From: an uncultured Trichococcus sp.
GTDB taxonomy: Bacteria; Bacillota; Bacilli; Lactobacillales; Aerococcaceae
DNA: 64,000 bases
Assembly: GCF_963667775.1 (NCBI RefSeq)
Contig: NZ_OY764015.1
Span: 2,469,001-2,533,000, forward strand
Reading direction: 5' to 3'
A program made the position numbers and the translations under genes. Within the stretch, counting starts at the first letter, position 1. Each line of letters starts with the position of its first letter. Shown here piece by piece: positions 27,885 to 36,886 of this stretch. Under the pieces are notes generated by a model. The model had not been told where the DNA came from and searched no databases. It worked only from the letters and a program-made list of their open reading frames with translations.

Positions 27885-28012
27885 CTCCGGCGAAGAGACC
27901 GCCCACCGGAGCCGGTATCCTACAATCAATCTTAACTTCTGTGAAGGCTGTGTCATCGGAGGATACAAGAAAAATAGGGGCTAAAATCCGGCGAAGCCTC
28001 CGCTCGCCGGAG
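27885..28012. repeat. Three-hairpin intergenic element, copy B
   Basis: Palindromes lie at 27885-27911, 27936-27961 and 27986-28012, again separated by exactly 24 nt. Arms: CTCCGGCGAA/CCCACCGGAG, CTTCTGTGAA/GTCATCGGAG, ATCCGGCGAA/CTCGCCGGAG. It lies just past the yacP terminator. The following stretch to 28196 holds a probable promoter (TATACT near 28149) and nothing else I can identify. Confidence 0.7.
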
Positions 28013-28196
28013 GAGAAGATTTTGGCATGATCGTATGTCTGGAAAAGGGGAGGAAATGAGAGGTAGGCATGCAGAATTACAGGAACTGCTCACGACACTC
28101 TCTAACAGAAACGGTATATGTTGGATATGTTCGCTTTGGGTGAGGTATACTGTATAGAGGCTTTAAATAATTTCTCGAGGATGCAGAAAGTGGGTA

Positions 28197-28436
28197 ATGC
28201 TATTGAAAAAACAAACGAAAAAAATGATTGCTCCAATAGTGATTACAGTTTTGGTCATTTCCTATTTTATGTTCTACATGTGGTTGGGATTTGCTGAGTC
28301 TGGGGACATCCCTTTGCTGCTGAAAATACTACTGATCGTTGTCCCCAGCGGATTGATTGTGCTGATGGTGTACTTGTTAATAGAAAGAGTGAATGAAATC
28401 AAGGAGGATGATGACGATGATCTTAGTCAATACTGA
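28197..28436 (+). CDS. Small two-span membrane protein
   Basis: 79 residues: Lys-rich start, two hydrophobic helices (about 11-31 and 40-62), then an acidic Asp-rich tail. The ribosome-binding site is weak. The end overlaps the YbjQ-family gene by 20 nt, so the two are co-translated and probably work together. No family recognised. Confidence 0.65.
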   Translation: MLLKKQTKKMIAPIVITVLVISYFMFYMWLGFAESGDIPLLLKILLIVVPSGLIVLMVYLLIERVNEIKEDDDDDLSQY

Positions 28437-28728
28437 TTATATAAGCGGAAAAGAATTTGAAATGTTGGGGCTGGTTAAGGGGAGTACGATTCAGTCCAAA
28501 AACTTAGGGCGCGATATTTCACAAGGGCTCAAAACGCTGATCGGCGGAGAGCTCAAAGCCTACAACGAAATGATGAATGAGGCCAGGGCTCTAGCAACAA
28601 AGCGGATGGTAGAAGAAGCGACCACATTAGGAGCGGATGCAGTTGTAAACATTCGGTATGCTTCCTCTGCAATCATACAAGGCGCAGCTGAGGTGATCGT
28701 ATATGGGACCGCTGTTAAATTCAAATAA
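28417..28728 (+). CDS. YbjQ/UPF0145 family protein
   Basis: 103 residues from ATG 28417, 9 nt after AGGAGG; upstream in-frame ATGs at 28408 and 28411 crowd that site. The whole protein is the YbjQ (UPF0145/DUF74) pentamer-forming fold, with GLVKGSTIQSKNLGRD, ATTLGADAVVNIRYASS and IVYGTAV. The function is not established, although the family is sometimes labelled heavy-metal-binding. It overlaps the small membrane protein gene. Confidence 0.85.
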   Translation: MILVNTDYISGKEFEMLGLVKGSTIQSKNLGRDISQGLKTLIGGELKAYNEMMNEARALATKRMVEEATTLGADAVVNIRYASSAIIQGAAEVIVYGTAVKFK

Positions 28729-28800
28729 GACAGCGTAGGAACGGATATTTTGGGTAAACATGCTGAAGGAGTCATCAAATTTCTCAACAGGTTACTTTCA

Positions 28801-28837
28801 GGAACGCAAATGACAGCTTTCATTTGCGTTCTTTTTG
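28801..28837 (+). terminator. Terminator after the YbjQ-family gene
   Basis: GAACGCAAATGA pairs with TCATTTGCGTTC, followed by TTTTT. Confidence 0.85.
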
Positions 28838-28889
28838 TGTTCATCTACCGGTTTCCGCAGTACTTCCTGCACAAAACATACTTCGAATG

Positions 28890-28902
28890 AAATCCGAACG
28901 AA
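28890..28902 (+). promoter_or_regulatory. PurBox-like site upstream of purC
   Basis: AAATCCGAACGAA matches 11 of 13 positions of the PurR box AWWWCCGAACWWT. A poorer inverted half lies just upstream (TTCGAATG). A TATTAAAAT -10-like sequence follows at about 28979. The remainder of the gap before purC shows nothing else. Confidence 0.45.
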
Positions 28903-29067
28903 AAGATACATAAGCTTGTTTTTCGGTCGACTTTTAAACTGATTTATAACTGAATATGAACTTTATTCAGAATTTTTGTATTAAAATCCGGAAAAAACCT
29001 CGACAACAACAATATCAAATGGTATCATTTTTGAAAACACTGGATATTTCAGAGAAGGCGGGAAAAC

Positions 29068-29754
29068 ATGAAAGAATTGTACGACGGCAAAACAAAAACA
29101 GTCTTATTGGATGAAGCGAATAAGGAAGTTTACTTATTGTTTAAAGATAGCGCAACCGGCGAAGATGGCGTCTTCGATCCAGGCTCCAACACAGTTGGCG
29201 GCAGTGTTGCCGGCAAAGGGAAAATTGGCTTGACTGTTTCCAAATACTTTTTTGAATTGATGGAAAAAAATGGCATTCCTACGCACTACCTGGATGCGGA
29301 TATCGAAAAAGGTGTCATGAAAGTTCGCCAACTGACGGTACCGAATCTGGAATTTGTTTTACGCTATTTCACGGCTGGCAGCATGTGTCGCCGTTTTACC
29401 TTGCCTGAAGGCTTGCCTTTTGACCCACCATATTTGGAAGTGACGTTGAAAGACGATGAACAAGGCGATCCATTGATTACCGACCGCTTATGCCAAATGA
29501 AAGGTATTTTACAACCTGGGCAATACGATGAAGCGCTCGATATCTTAACGAAAGTCGGCGCAGTTCTTAGAGAGGCTTTAGCCGAAATGAACTTGACCTT
29601 AATCGATTTCAAAATTGAAATTGGTTATGACAATGACGGAAAAATGTACGTCGTGGATGAAATCACCCCCGATATTTGGCGCGTCAAAGATGAAGCGGGC
29701 AATATTCCCAACCAAATTGACTGTGCGCAATTGATTTTAGAAAAAATTCAATAA
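29068..29754 (+). CDS. purC: Phosphoribosylaminoimidazole-succinocarboxamide synthase
   Basis: 228 residues. ATP-dependent joining of CAIR and aspartate in purine synthesis. The family opening LYDGKTKTV is followed by an atypical spacing before VAGKGKIG, then LEFVLRYFTAGS, a short form of the substrate-binding block, and VVDEITPDIWRV near the C-terminus. It is alone here, outside a pur operon, with its own terminator and a possible PurBox. Confidence 0.88.
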   Translation: MKELYDGKTKTVLLDEANKEVYLLFKDSATGEDGVFDPGSNTVGGSVAGKGKIGLTVSKYFFELMEKNGIPTHYLDADIEKGVMKVRQLTVPNLEFVLRYFTAGSMCRRFTLPEGLPFDPPYLEVTLKDDEQGDPLITDRLCQMKGILQPGQYDEALDILTKVGAVLREALAEMNLTLIDFKIEIGYDNDGKMYVVDEITPDIWRVKDEAGNIPNQIDCAQLILEKIQ

Positions 29755-29756
29755 GC

Positions 29757-29793
29757 AAAAGGTGAGGTCCCAATACGGGATCTCACCTTTTTT
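29757..29793 (+). terminator. Terminator after purC
   Basis: AAAAGGTGAG and CTCACCTTTTTT arms with a TCCC/GGGA inner stem, ending in a T-run. Confidence 0.87.
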
Positions 29794-29810
29794 ATGCGTT
29801 CGAAAAACCT

Positions 29811-29880
29811 GCTAAGCCCCTCCTCCCGTGTCTCCGAAGGCAATAGCCTTAGCATGGCAATGGTGCTGCGGGCGCTTAGC
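29811..29880. other. 70-nt cloverleaf-like structured segment
   Basis: GCTAAGC (29811-29817) pairs with GCTTAGC (29874-29880), enclosing two stems: AAGGC/GCCTT (29837-29850) and AGCA/TGCT (29851-29867). A further hairpin GAGCGGA/TCCGCTC follows at about 29892-29915. It lacks the T-loop and anticodon features of a tRNA. It lies between purC and the converging AraC gene. Confidence 0.4.
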
Positions 29881-29924
29881 GTCGTCTTTTTGAGCGGAAA
29901 ATTCGCCATCCGCTCGAAAATAGG

Positions 29925-31139
29925 CTACTTGGCAATGTCCTTCCGATAGTCGCTAGGCGTTACGCCCCTCTCTTTTTTGAACACCTTCGTGAAGTAATTA
30001 TAGTCAGGGATGCCAACATATGCTGCGATGTCTTGAATACTCATAGAACTGGAGTCGAGTAATTTTATGGCGTCATTGATGCGTAATTGATTAATGTATC
30101 GAATCACAGTAGTTCCGACTTCTTTTTTGAACTGGCTGGAAATGTAGGGAGTGGATAAGTTGAATTTCTCGGAAATACTGTTCAGCGTCAAGGGTAAATT
30201 CAGGTTGAATTCAATATAGTCCAATATTTTCCTAACGGATAGAGAGTAAGTATTTCTGGATTTACTTTGCACAAGCAAGCAATATTCCCGGATCATTTGT
30301 TCATATAATTTATTTAAAGCACTTTCTGAGGTGGTAAGTTCAATCATATGCAGAAACTTGCTTGATATTTCATGTAAGTATACAGGATGTATCTCATTTC
30401 CTTCGACAGCTTTACGAAATAAGGTGTTTGCTGAAGTCAAGTGGGATTTTTGATCCCTGAGTGTGTTTTTTAGGCGAGGTTCAATAGGCGAACTCATGAA
30501 CCGCTCTGCTTCAACTAATGCTTTTTCCCAATCCCCGTTACGAATGTGGTTGAGAAGCTCTTTTTCTATCTTATAGCGATCGAATACAGCGTCGAAATAA
30601 GCTTCAAAATTATCTTTAGGAGTATAAATATAATGATCTTTACTTGAATTCGAAAAATCATGATAGTTGATGGAGAACGGAGTGATGTCCTCTTTATTGA
30701 TATAGGAGACGATATTTGAAATGATTGAAATAAGATGCAAGTTATTGTCTATCTGAGGAATCCCGAACAGGAATCCTTTTATATTTTGGATATCTGCTGC
30801 AGTCAGGTGATTGTTTTCAGTGATTTCATGCCAATAATCATCATTAATCGGATTGTTGAAATAAGGACCTATGGCAACGATATCCTGTTTATCTACGAAC
30901 GGAAAGAAAAAAATATAGTTGATTGAATAATTATCCGTTACAAAATAGAAAGTGTTTTTTTCCATAGTCAACAGAAACTCCTGCACTTGTCTGTATAAGG
31001 TTTCAGAATCTTCAAGACTTTCTCGGAGAGATTGATCAAAAGCGGATAGATTAGGGTATGGAGCTATGAAATAATGAAAATTTAAATGCAGTGTATCCGA
31101 GAGAAGCTTTGTAATAAAATCGATCGTTGATGAATTCAT
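29925..31139 (-). CDS. AraC-family transcriptional regulator
   Basis: 404 residues from ATG 31139 (AAGGAG upstream); the frame runs further but without a start signal. Residues ~1-300 form a large helical sensor region of unknown ligand; the last ~100 residues are an AraC DNA-binding domain with two HTHs (LNSISEKFNLSTPYISSQF and SIQDIAAYVGIPDYNYFTKV). This layout resembles YesN-type regulators without a receiver domain. It is divergent from the GH3-ABC-GH2 genes and is their probable activator. Confidence 0.82.
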   Translation of the reverse strand: MNSSTIDFITKLLSDTLHLNFHYFIAPYPNLSAFDQSLRESLEDSETLYRQVQEFLLTMEKNTFYFVTDNYSINYIFFFPFVDKQDIVAIGPYFNNPINDDYWHEITENNHLTAADIQNIKGFLFGIPQIDNNLHLISIISNIVSYINKEDITPFSINYHDFSNSSKDHYIYTPKDNFEAYFDAVFDRYKIEKELLNHIRNGDWEKALVEAERFMSSPIEPRLKNTLRDQKSHLTSANTLFRKAVEGNEIHPVYLHEISSKFLHMIELTTSESALNKLYEQMIREYCLLVQSKSRNTYSLSVRKILDYIEFNLNLPLTLNSISEKFNLSTPYISSQFKKEVGTTVIRYINQLRINDAIKLLDSSSMSIQDIAAYVGIPDYNYFTKVFKKERGVTPSDYRKDIAK

Positions 31140-31233
31140 TTTATTTCTCCTTAAAATCAAACTGTAACAGTAGTTTACTCCAGAATAGGGGATAAATAAA
31201 CAAAAAAAGAAAATCACCTTAAAAACGTGCTAA

Positions 31234-31248
31234 TTGAAACCGTTTTAT
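31234..31248 (+). promoter_or_regulatory. cre-like site in the AraC-GH3 divergent promoter region
   Basis: TTGAAACCGTTTTAT fits most of the CcpA cre pattern (TG-N4-CG-N4-CA) but ends in AT. A TATAGT -10-like hexamer lies downstream at about 31273, before the GH3 gene. Confidence 0.4.
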
Positions 31249-31313
31249 TCTAATTGTATAGAAAATAACATGCTATAGTATGGGAAATAAATGAATAATA
31301 GGTGATTAGATAA

Positions 31314-33053
31314 ATGATAACCAATCTTAAGGGCATGCCATATGGGTTAGCGGATAAAGACATTGAGTGGGTAGAAGACACAATAAACAAGATGTCGATT
31401 GAAGAGAAAATTGGACAACTTTTTATTGTTCTAGGGAAAAGCAGTAATGAAGAATACATCAGAAACTTGGTGGAAAAATACCATATAGGGGGAGCTCGCT
31501 ATACTGAAAGGGATCCTCTTAAAATCTTACATCAAAATCGAGCGTTCCAGAAGTACAGTACAACGCCTATGTTTATTGCAGCAAATTGCGAGGATGGCGG
31601 CAGCAGTCTCTGTCAAAACGGCACACAAGTGGCAACACAAGCGCAATGTGGAGCGACTGCTACTCCGGAAGCTGCGTATCAAATGGGAAATATCGGTGGC
31701 ATAGAGGCTACTGCCTTGGGATGCAATTGGACCTTTTCGCCAATCGTGGATATCCTCTTTAATTGGCGCAACACAATCGTGAATACCAGATCTTTTGGGA
31801 ATGAAGCGGACCAAGTTTTGGAATTGGCCAAAGCAAATATCAAAGGCTTAAAAAACAGCAATATACTGGCAAGCGCGAAACATTTTCCGGGAGATGGCGT
31901 TGAAGAAAGAGATCAACACTTGGTGATGGGAATCAACGATTTGACCTGTGAAGAATGGGATGCCAGTTTCGGAAAGGTGTATCAGTCACTCATAGAAGAT
32001 GGACTGGAAACAATTATGATTGGACACATTGCACTTCCTGCATACAGTAGAAAGTTACGACCAGGCATTCTGGATGAAGACATTATGCCGGCTACGCTAG
32101 CGCCTGAAATCACAACTGATTTATTGAGAAAACAATTAGGTTTCCAAGGGCTAGTAGTAACCGACGCTTCTCATATGGGGGGCTTACTGAGTGCTAGACC
32201 AAGAAACGAACAGCTTCCGCATGCGATTGCAGCGGGATGCGACATGTTCTTGTTCATGCATGATGAAGAAGAGGATTTCCAATACATGCTGGATGGGTAT
32301 GAAAAAGGCATCATTTCTGAAGAGCGATTACAGGAAGCCCTTGAACATATCTTAGGGATGAAGGTAAAGCTAGGCTTGCACGAAATGAAAGCGGAGTCTC
32401 TTGAAGAGGCGACGGAGAAATTGGCGCAAATCGGCAGTACAGAGCACTTAGCAACGGCAAAAAAAATTGCCGATGAAAGCATTACGCTTGTAAAAGATAC
32501 ACAAAGCTTGCTACCGATCGATGTGCGTGAGAAGAAACGAGCCATGCTGTATTTTCTCGAAAGTGCTCCCGTTTCTTATGCTGATGGCACAGACAAAGCC
32601 AAGAAAATCGTGGTTGAAGAACTGGAAAAAGCTGGATTTCAGGTTGACGTGAATGATTCGTTTTATGACCTTGAGCAAAGAGAACGCTCACCATTCAATA
32701 AATTTAAGATTATGGCTATGCCAACAGTTGAATCTTTCAAAAAGCAATACGATGTTGTTTTCGTGTTTGTCCATATGAAAGGTTATGCCCAAGAAAATAA
32801 TGTACGGGTGAAATATTCTGCGCCGCATTCCAATGAATTGCCTTGGTGGATCAACGAAGTTCCTACGGTTTGTGTTTCTTTAAGCTATACCAATCATTTA
32901 TATGATTTACCAATGATGAAAACATTCATAAATGCTTATGGACCAACCAGAGCATGCATTCGAGCCACAGTTGAGAAGATAACGGGTCAGTCGGAATTTA
33001 AGGGCAAATTTAATGAAACCGTATGGTGCAACAGTTGGGACACGAGATATTGA
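31314..33053 (+). CDS. Glycoside hydrolase family 3 protein (NagZ-like group)
   Basis: 579 residues, no signal peptide. The GH3 (beta/alpha)8 domain contains KHFPGDGVEERDQH (~188-201), which resembles the His-Asp acid/base loop of NagZ-type beta-N-acetylglucosaminidases (KHFPGHG...DSH), and VVTDASHMGG (~281-290) with the nucleophile Asp. In this family the loop marks enzymes that cleave beta-N-acetylglucosaminides or act as phosphorylases; the replacement of the second His (GDG for GHG) leaves the substrate open. It begins the operon with the sugar ABC importer and GH2 enzyme, so it probably cleaves the imported glycoside in the cytosol. Confidence 0.82.
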   Translation: MITNLKGMPYGLADKDIEWVEDTINKMSIEEKIGQLFIVLGKSSNEEYIRNLVEKYHIGGARYTERDPLKILHQNRAFQKYSTTPMFIAANCEDGGSSLCQNGTQVATQAQCGATATPEAAYQMGNIGGIEATALGCNWTFSPIVDILFNWRNTIVNTRSFGNEADQVLELAKANIKGLKNSNILASAKHFPGDGVEERDQHLVMGINDLTCEEWDASFGKVYQSLIEDGLETIMIGHIALPAYSRKLRPGILDEDIMPATLAPEITTDLLRKQLGFQGLVVTDASHMGGLLSARPRNEQLPHAIAAGCDMFLFMHDEEEDFQYMLDGYEKGIISEERLQEALEHILGMKVKLGLHEMKAESLEEATEKLAQIGSTEHLATAKKIADESITLVKDTQSLLPIDVREKKRAMLYFLESAPVSYADGTDKAKKIVVEELEKAGFQVDVNDSFYDLEQRERSPFNKFKIMAMPTVESFKKQYDVVFVFVHMKGYAQENNVRVKYSAPHSNELPWWINEVPTVCVSLSYTNHLYDLPMMKTFINAYGPTRACIRATVEKITGQSEFKGKFNETVWCNSWDTRY

Positions 33054-33074
33054 TACAGAAAGGAAGTTGCAAAA

Positions 33075-34577
33075 ATGTCCATACAAGGAGAAATATTGCT
33101 GAAAGTTAAAAATATGTTTAAAAGCTTTGGGCCTACGATTGCCTTAAAAGATGTAAATCTGACTATAAAAAGAGGCCAAATCCATGGTCTAGTCGGTGAA
33201 AATGGAAGCGGTAAGAGCACCGTGACCAGTATTGCATCCGGATTGCAGGATTGCGATAGCGGGGAAATGATTTATCTTGGGAAATCATGGCATCCGGAAA
33301 GTATGATTTATGCACGCGAGCAAGGCATGAGCATGATCCTTCAGGAAGCAAATACGATCAGTGATGTGACTGTTGCAGAGAATTTATTTGCGGGAAAAGA
33401 AGCGGAATTCACTAACTTGGGTATGGTGTCCAAAAAGAAAATGGTTCAAGCGGCTGATGAACTCCTGCAAAAATTTGGTGTCGAGCACATCAAGGGCGGT
33501 GACAGCATAAACAGATACAGCTTTGAAGACCGAAAACTGATTGAAATATGCCGTGCGGTAACGGATGATACACAGCTGTTAGTTGTTGATGAAACAACTA
33601 CAGCCTTAAGCCATATCGGGAGAGCGTTAATCTACAAGCTCATCAACAAAATGGCGGCTGAAGGAAAAGCGGTCATATTCATCAGTCACGATATGGATGA
33701 AATCATTGAAGTATGCAATATTTTGACGGTATTGAGGGACGGAAACATCATAGGGACGTTAGAAAAAGAAGATATGGATCCCAAAAAAATCCGTTATATG
33801 ATGGTAGGGCGTGAAATTGGAGAAGCTTACTACAGAGACGACTACGATCCATCCCACTCCGGTGAAGTTGTATTGGAATTTAAGAATGCATCCTTTAATG
33901 AAATAAAAAACTTTAATCTGAAATTGCATAAGGGTCAAATCTTAGGCCTGGGCGGATTATCCGGCAGCGGCATGCGTGATGTAGGGAGAGCAGCTTTTGG
34001 ATTGGAAAGGCTGAAAGAGGGTGCCATCGAATGTAAAGGAAACCCTATCGAAGGTATTATGTCCGCAATCGACAATAATATGGGCTACATCTCAAAAAAT
34101 CGCGATCGGGAAGCGCTGATTGGTGAAGGCTCAATCCGAGATAACATCATTATGCCAAGTATTCGGGGACTGTCCGGAAAGATGATGTATTTATCAAAAA
34201 AAGCATCCACAAAAGTTGCCCAACACCAAATTGATGCTTTCAGCATAAAATGCAACAACGAGAACCAATACGTTTCAACTTTATCTGGCGGTAACAAGCA
34301 AAAGGTTTCCTTCGCAAAATGGATGGCAAAAGACAGTGACATCTTCATCATGGATTGCCCGACTCGCGGAGTGGATATTGGTGTTAAACAATTTATGTAT
34401 CAATTGATTAGCCAAATGAAAGCGGATAATAAGGCGATATTGATGATCAGTGAAGAATTGCCGGAGCTGATCGGAATGTGCGATCAGATCATAATCATGA
34501 AAGACAATGAAGTCAGCGCCAACATTACACGGGATAAGGATCTGAAACAGACAGATATCATTGAGTACATCATTTAA
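33075..34577 (+). CDS. Sugar ABC transporter ATP-binding protein (RbsA/MglA type)
   Basis: 500 residues with two fused ATPase domains. The N-terminal one has Walker A GENGSGKST (~38-46); its signature reads RYSFEDRK and is degenerate. The C-terminal domain has GLSGSGMRD in place of a Walker A and the good signature LSGGNKQKVS, the usual asymmetry of the RbsA/MglA class. It energises the two permeases that follow. Confidence 0.9.
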   Translation: MSIQGEILLKVKNMFKSFGPTIALKDVNLTIKRGQIHGLVGENGSGKSTVTSIASGLQDCDSGEMIYLGKSWHPESMIYAREQGMSMILQEANTISDVTVAENLFAGKEAEFTNLGMVSKKKMVQAADELLQKFGVEHIKGGDSINRYSFEDRKLIEICRAVTDDTQLLVVDETTTALSHIGRALIYKLINKMAAEGKAVIFISHDMDEIIEVCNILTVLRDGNIIGTLEKEDMDPKKIRYMMVGREIGEAYYRDDYDPSHSGEVVLEFKNASFNEIKNFNLKLHKGQILGLGGLSGSGMRDVGRAAFGLERLKEGAIECKGNPIEGIMSAIDNNMGYISKNRDREALIGEGSIRDNIIMPSIRGLSGKMMYLSKKASTKVAQHQIDAFSIKCNNENQYVSTLSGGNKQKVSFAKWMAKDSDIFIMDCPTRGVDIGVKQFMYQLISQMKADNKAILMISEELPELIGMCDQIIIMKDNEVSANITRDKDLKQTDIIEYII

Positions 34578-34611
34578 TGGCGTCTTTTGGGAATAATGAA
34601 AGGAGATAATT

Positions 34612-35616
34612 ATGGAAAAACCAGTAAATAAATCGAGTGGAGAAAATCATATCGAATCGGCGGATTTTCTTGGTCTGATGAAAAAAATCAAAAAGTGGGA
34701 TTGGCTAAGTATTGTTCCTTACTTAGGCTTAGTATTAATCCTGATCGTTTTTAGCTTTACTTCCAATGGGAACCTGTTTGGAGCTTATAACGTCAGCATT
34801 GTGGTCCAACAAACGGTGGCTTTGGCTATTGTATGTCTGGGAGGAGTATTTGTATACTCAATGGGAAATTTGGACATCTCGATTGGAGCCACAATCGGTC
34901 TCTGCACACTGATTCAAGCGATTGTTTTAAATGCCACAGGAAATCTTTTGCTAGCGTTTATGGCCGCATTGCTCTTAGCGCTGTCTTTTGGATTAATCAA
35001 TGGGGCGGTGAGTTCTTGGTTAGGTCTCCCTTCTGTCATCACTAGTTTGTTCCTGATGTTTATCGGAACAGGCGTTCAAACGATTATAACTCTGAAAACT
35101 AATACAATCAGAACCAGCTTTGATTTTTCATTCTGGAAAAACATGTATGTTCAAATTGGAGCATTGGTAATTATGTTTTCTGTCGTGTATTACTTATTCA
35201 ATTATACGCGTCTGGGTAAATATACAAGTAGTATTGGTGCAAACTTGGAATTTGCCAAACAAAGTGGTGTGAATGTATTCAGAAACAAAATATATGCGTA
35301 TCTCATCATGGGAACCTGCGTAGCGATAGCGAGCCTGTTCATTTTAGCCCGGTCGGGAAGCTCTTCCCGTGTCACGGGTGCAGGGTATCATATGGATGTT
35401 ATGGTGGCGTTGATCCTCGGCGGAATGCCTTTGTCAGGAGGAATGAAGAGTAAAGTCAGTGCTGCTCTGATCGGTTCATTTTCCTATATTCTTTTGACAA
35501 ATGGGCTTACGCTATCCGGGGTTGCTGCAAGTAATGTTCCGCTGGTAAAGGCATTGATTTTTGCGGTCATCGTGATCATAACCAGCCGCAAGAAAGGAGT
35601 CGTGTTACCTAGATAA
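34612..35616 (+). CDS. Sugar ABC transporter permease (RbsC type), first copy
   Basis: 334 residues; a ~30-residue polar N-terminus, then about nine to ten membrane spans of the BPD_transp_2 family (GVFVYSMGNLDISIGATIG and VMVALILGGMPLSGG). It forms the channel with the second permease gene 1.3 kb downstream. AAAGGAG precedes the ATG. Base composition is noticeably A+T-richer than in the msm region. Confidence 0.88.
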   Translation: MEKPVNKSSGENHIESADFLGLMKKIKKWDWLSIVPYLGLVLILIVFSFTSNGNLFGAYNVSIVVQQTVALAIVCLGGVFVYSMGNLDISIGATIGLCTLIQAIVLNATGNLLLAFMAALLLALSFGLINGAVSSWLGLPSVITSLFLMFIGTGVQTIITLKTNTIRTSFDFSFWKNMYVQIGALVIMFSVVYYLFNYTRLGKYTSSIGANLEFAKQSGVNVFRNKIYAYLIMGTCVAIASLFILARSGSSSRVTGAGYHMDVMVALILGGMPLSGGMKSKVSAALIGSFSYILLTNGLTLSGVAASNVPLVKALIFAVIVIITSRKKGVVLPR

Positions 35617-35674
35617 GCTGCCCCTATTCAATGTTTGGAATGTTTCATAAAAAATATATCAGGAGATGATCAGG

Positions 35675-36841
35675 ATGAAAAAAATGATAAAACTACTTAT
35701 GAGTGCAACAATGTTATTAGGCTTGGCAGCGTGTGGTGGAGCAGGTGAACAACAAGGGTCCGACTCGACTGCGGCAGGCAACAGTACAGCTGAGGAAGCC
35801 TCATTTGATTATGCGGATGTAAAGATTGGCGTACTCGGTCATATGCAGAGCGGAGAGACGCTCGATGCACTGACCGTTTATATGGACGCTTTGTCGGAGG
35901 AAGTGGGTTTCTCATATGAGTATGTCGTAGGAAGCAGCTACGATGAGCAGACCAACATAACAGCCGTGCAGAATTTGATTGCATCTGGAGTGGACGGGAT
36001 TATTCTGGCGATAGACAGCGGAACACCGGCGATTTTGCAGGAGTGTGAGGCTGCAGGTGTATTCCTATCCGCATTCATCACAGACATGGATAGCAGTTTT
36101 GATGAGTTAAAGTCAAGTGACTATTATTTGGGAAATGTGAATGATGGCCTGTACGATACTTCCTCAATTGGAGAAAAAGCTGCCGAGTTAGTAATCGAAG
36201 ATGGTAATACGACCGTAGGCATCGTAACCTTCCCATTACTATACTTCCCACAGAAAAGTGCGGCAATCCAAGCGTTTACGGAAACAATTGAAAGCCATAA
36301 TGACACTGCGACCGAACCTATTGAAATCTATGAGACTCAGGAGTTAAGTTTTAGTGCATTGGAAGATACATATTTTAATAATTATCCTGAATTAGACTCT
36401 ATTTTTAGCTTAGCGAGTGGTTTTGTGCATCCGACTATGGTAAGCGCAGATAAGACAGATGTTGATTTGTATACCACAGGATTTAAAAAAGATGATTTAG
36501 ACGCATTTGAAAATGGCGAAATGAGAATGATGACGTTATCGAATGTCGAAGTTGTAGCCCTTCCTGTTGCGATGATTCTTAATGCTGTGGCAGAGAAACC
36601 CTTTGCTGATCAACCAGAAGAAGCAGAGCGTATCGATACTTCAGTGGTTTTTGTAACCAACGATGAAGAGTTAACAGCTCTGGAGGAAAAATGTTTCTAC
36701 TTCACCGCAGATATAGACCAATCTTTCATTTCTCCGGAAGACTTCACGCAATATCTTACTGCATATAATCCAGATGCAAGCTATGAGGAGCTCAAAGAAG
36801 TACTTGTGAACATGTCTATGGAAGATTTGATGGCCAAATGA
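35675..36841 (+). CDS. Sugar-binding lipoprotein (RbsB-type periplasmic-binding fold)
   Basis: 388 residues from ATG 35675 (AGGAG 9 nt upstream). Lipobox LGLAAC puts the lipidated Cys near residue 20, then a Ser/Thr/Glu linker and a type I periplasmic-binding fold (VKIGVLGHMQSGETLDAL and LIASGVDGIILAID). It delivers sugar to the flanking permeases. Its position between two permease genes is unusual for RbsABC systems. Confidence 0.88.
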   Translation: MKKMIKLLMSATMLLGLAACGGAGEQQGSDSTAAGNSTAEEASFDYADVKIGVLGHMQSGETLDALTVYMDALSEEVGFSYEYVVGSSYDEQTNITAVQNLIASGVDGIILAIDSGTPAILQECEAAGVFLSAFITDMDSSFDELKSSDYYLGNVNDGLYDTSSIGEKAAELVIEDGNTTVGIVTFPLLYFPQKSAAIQAFTETIESHNDTATEPIEIYETQELSFSALEDTYFNNYPELDSIFSLASGFVHPTMVSADKTDVDLYTTGFKKDDLDAFENGEMRMMTLSNVEVVALPVAMILNAVAEKPFADQPEEAERIDTSVVFVTNDEELTALEEKCFYFTADIDQSFISPEDFTQYLTAYNPDASYEELKEVLVNMSMEDLMAK

Positions 36842-36886
36842 GAATAGTAAGACGATTAGTCACAAGGAAATGCTGGGGTGAAATTT

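Noticed and set aside
29811-29880. tRNA gene
   Set aside because: The length and 7-bp closing stem fit, but there is no T-loop sequence, D-arm pattern or usable anticodon stem.
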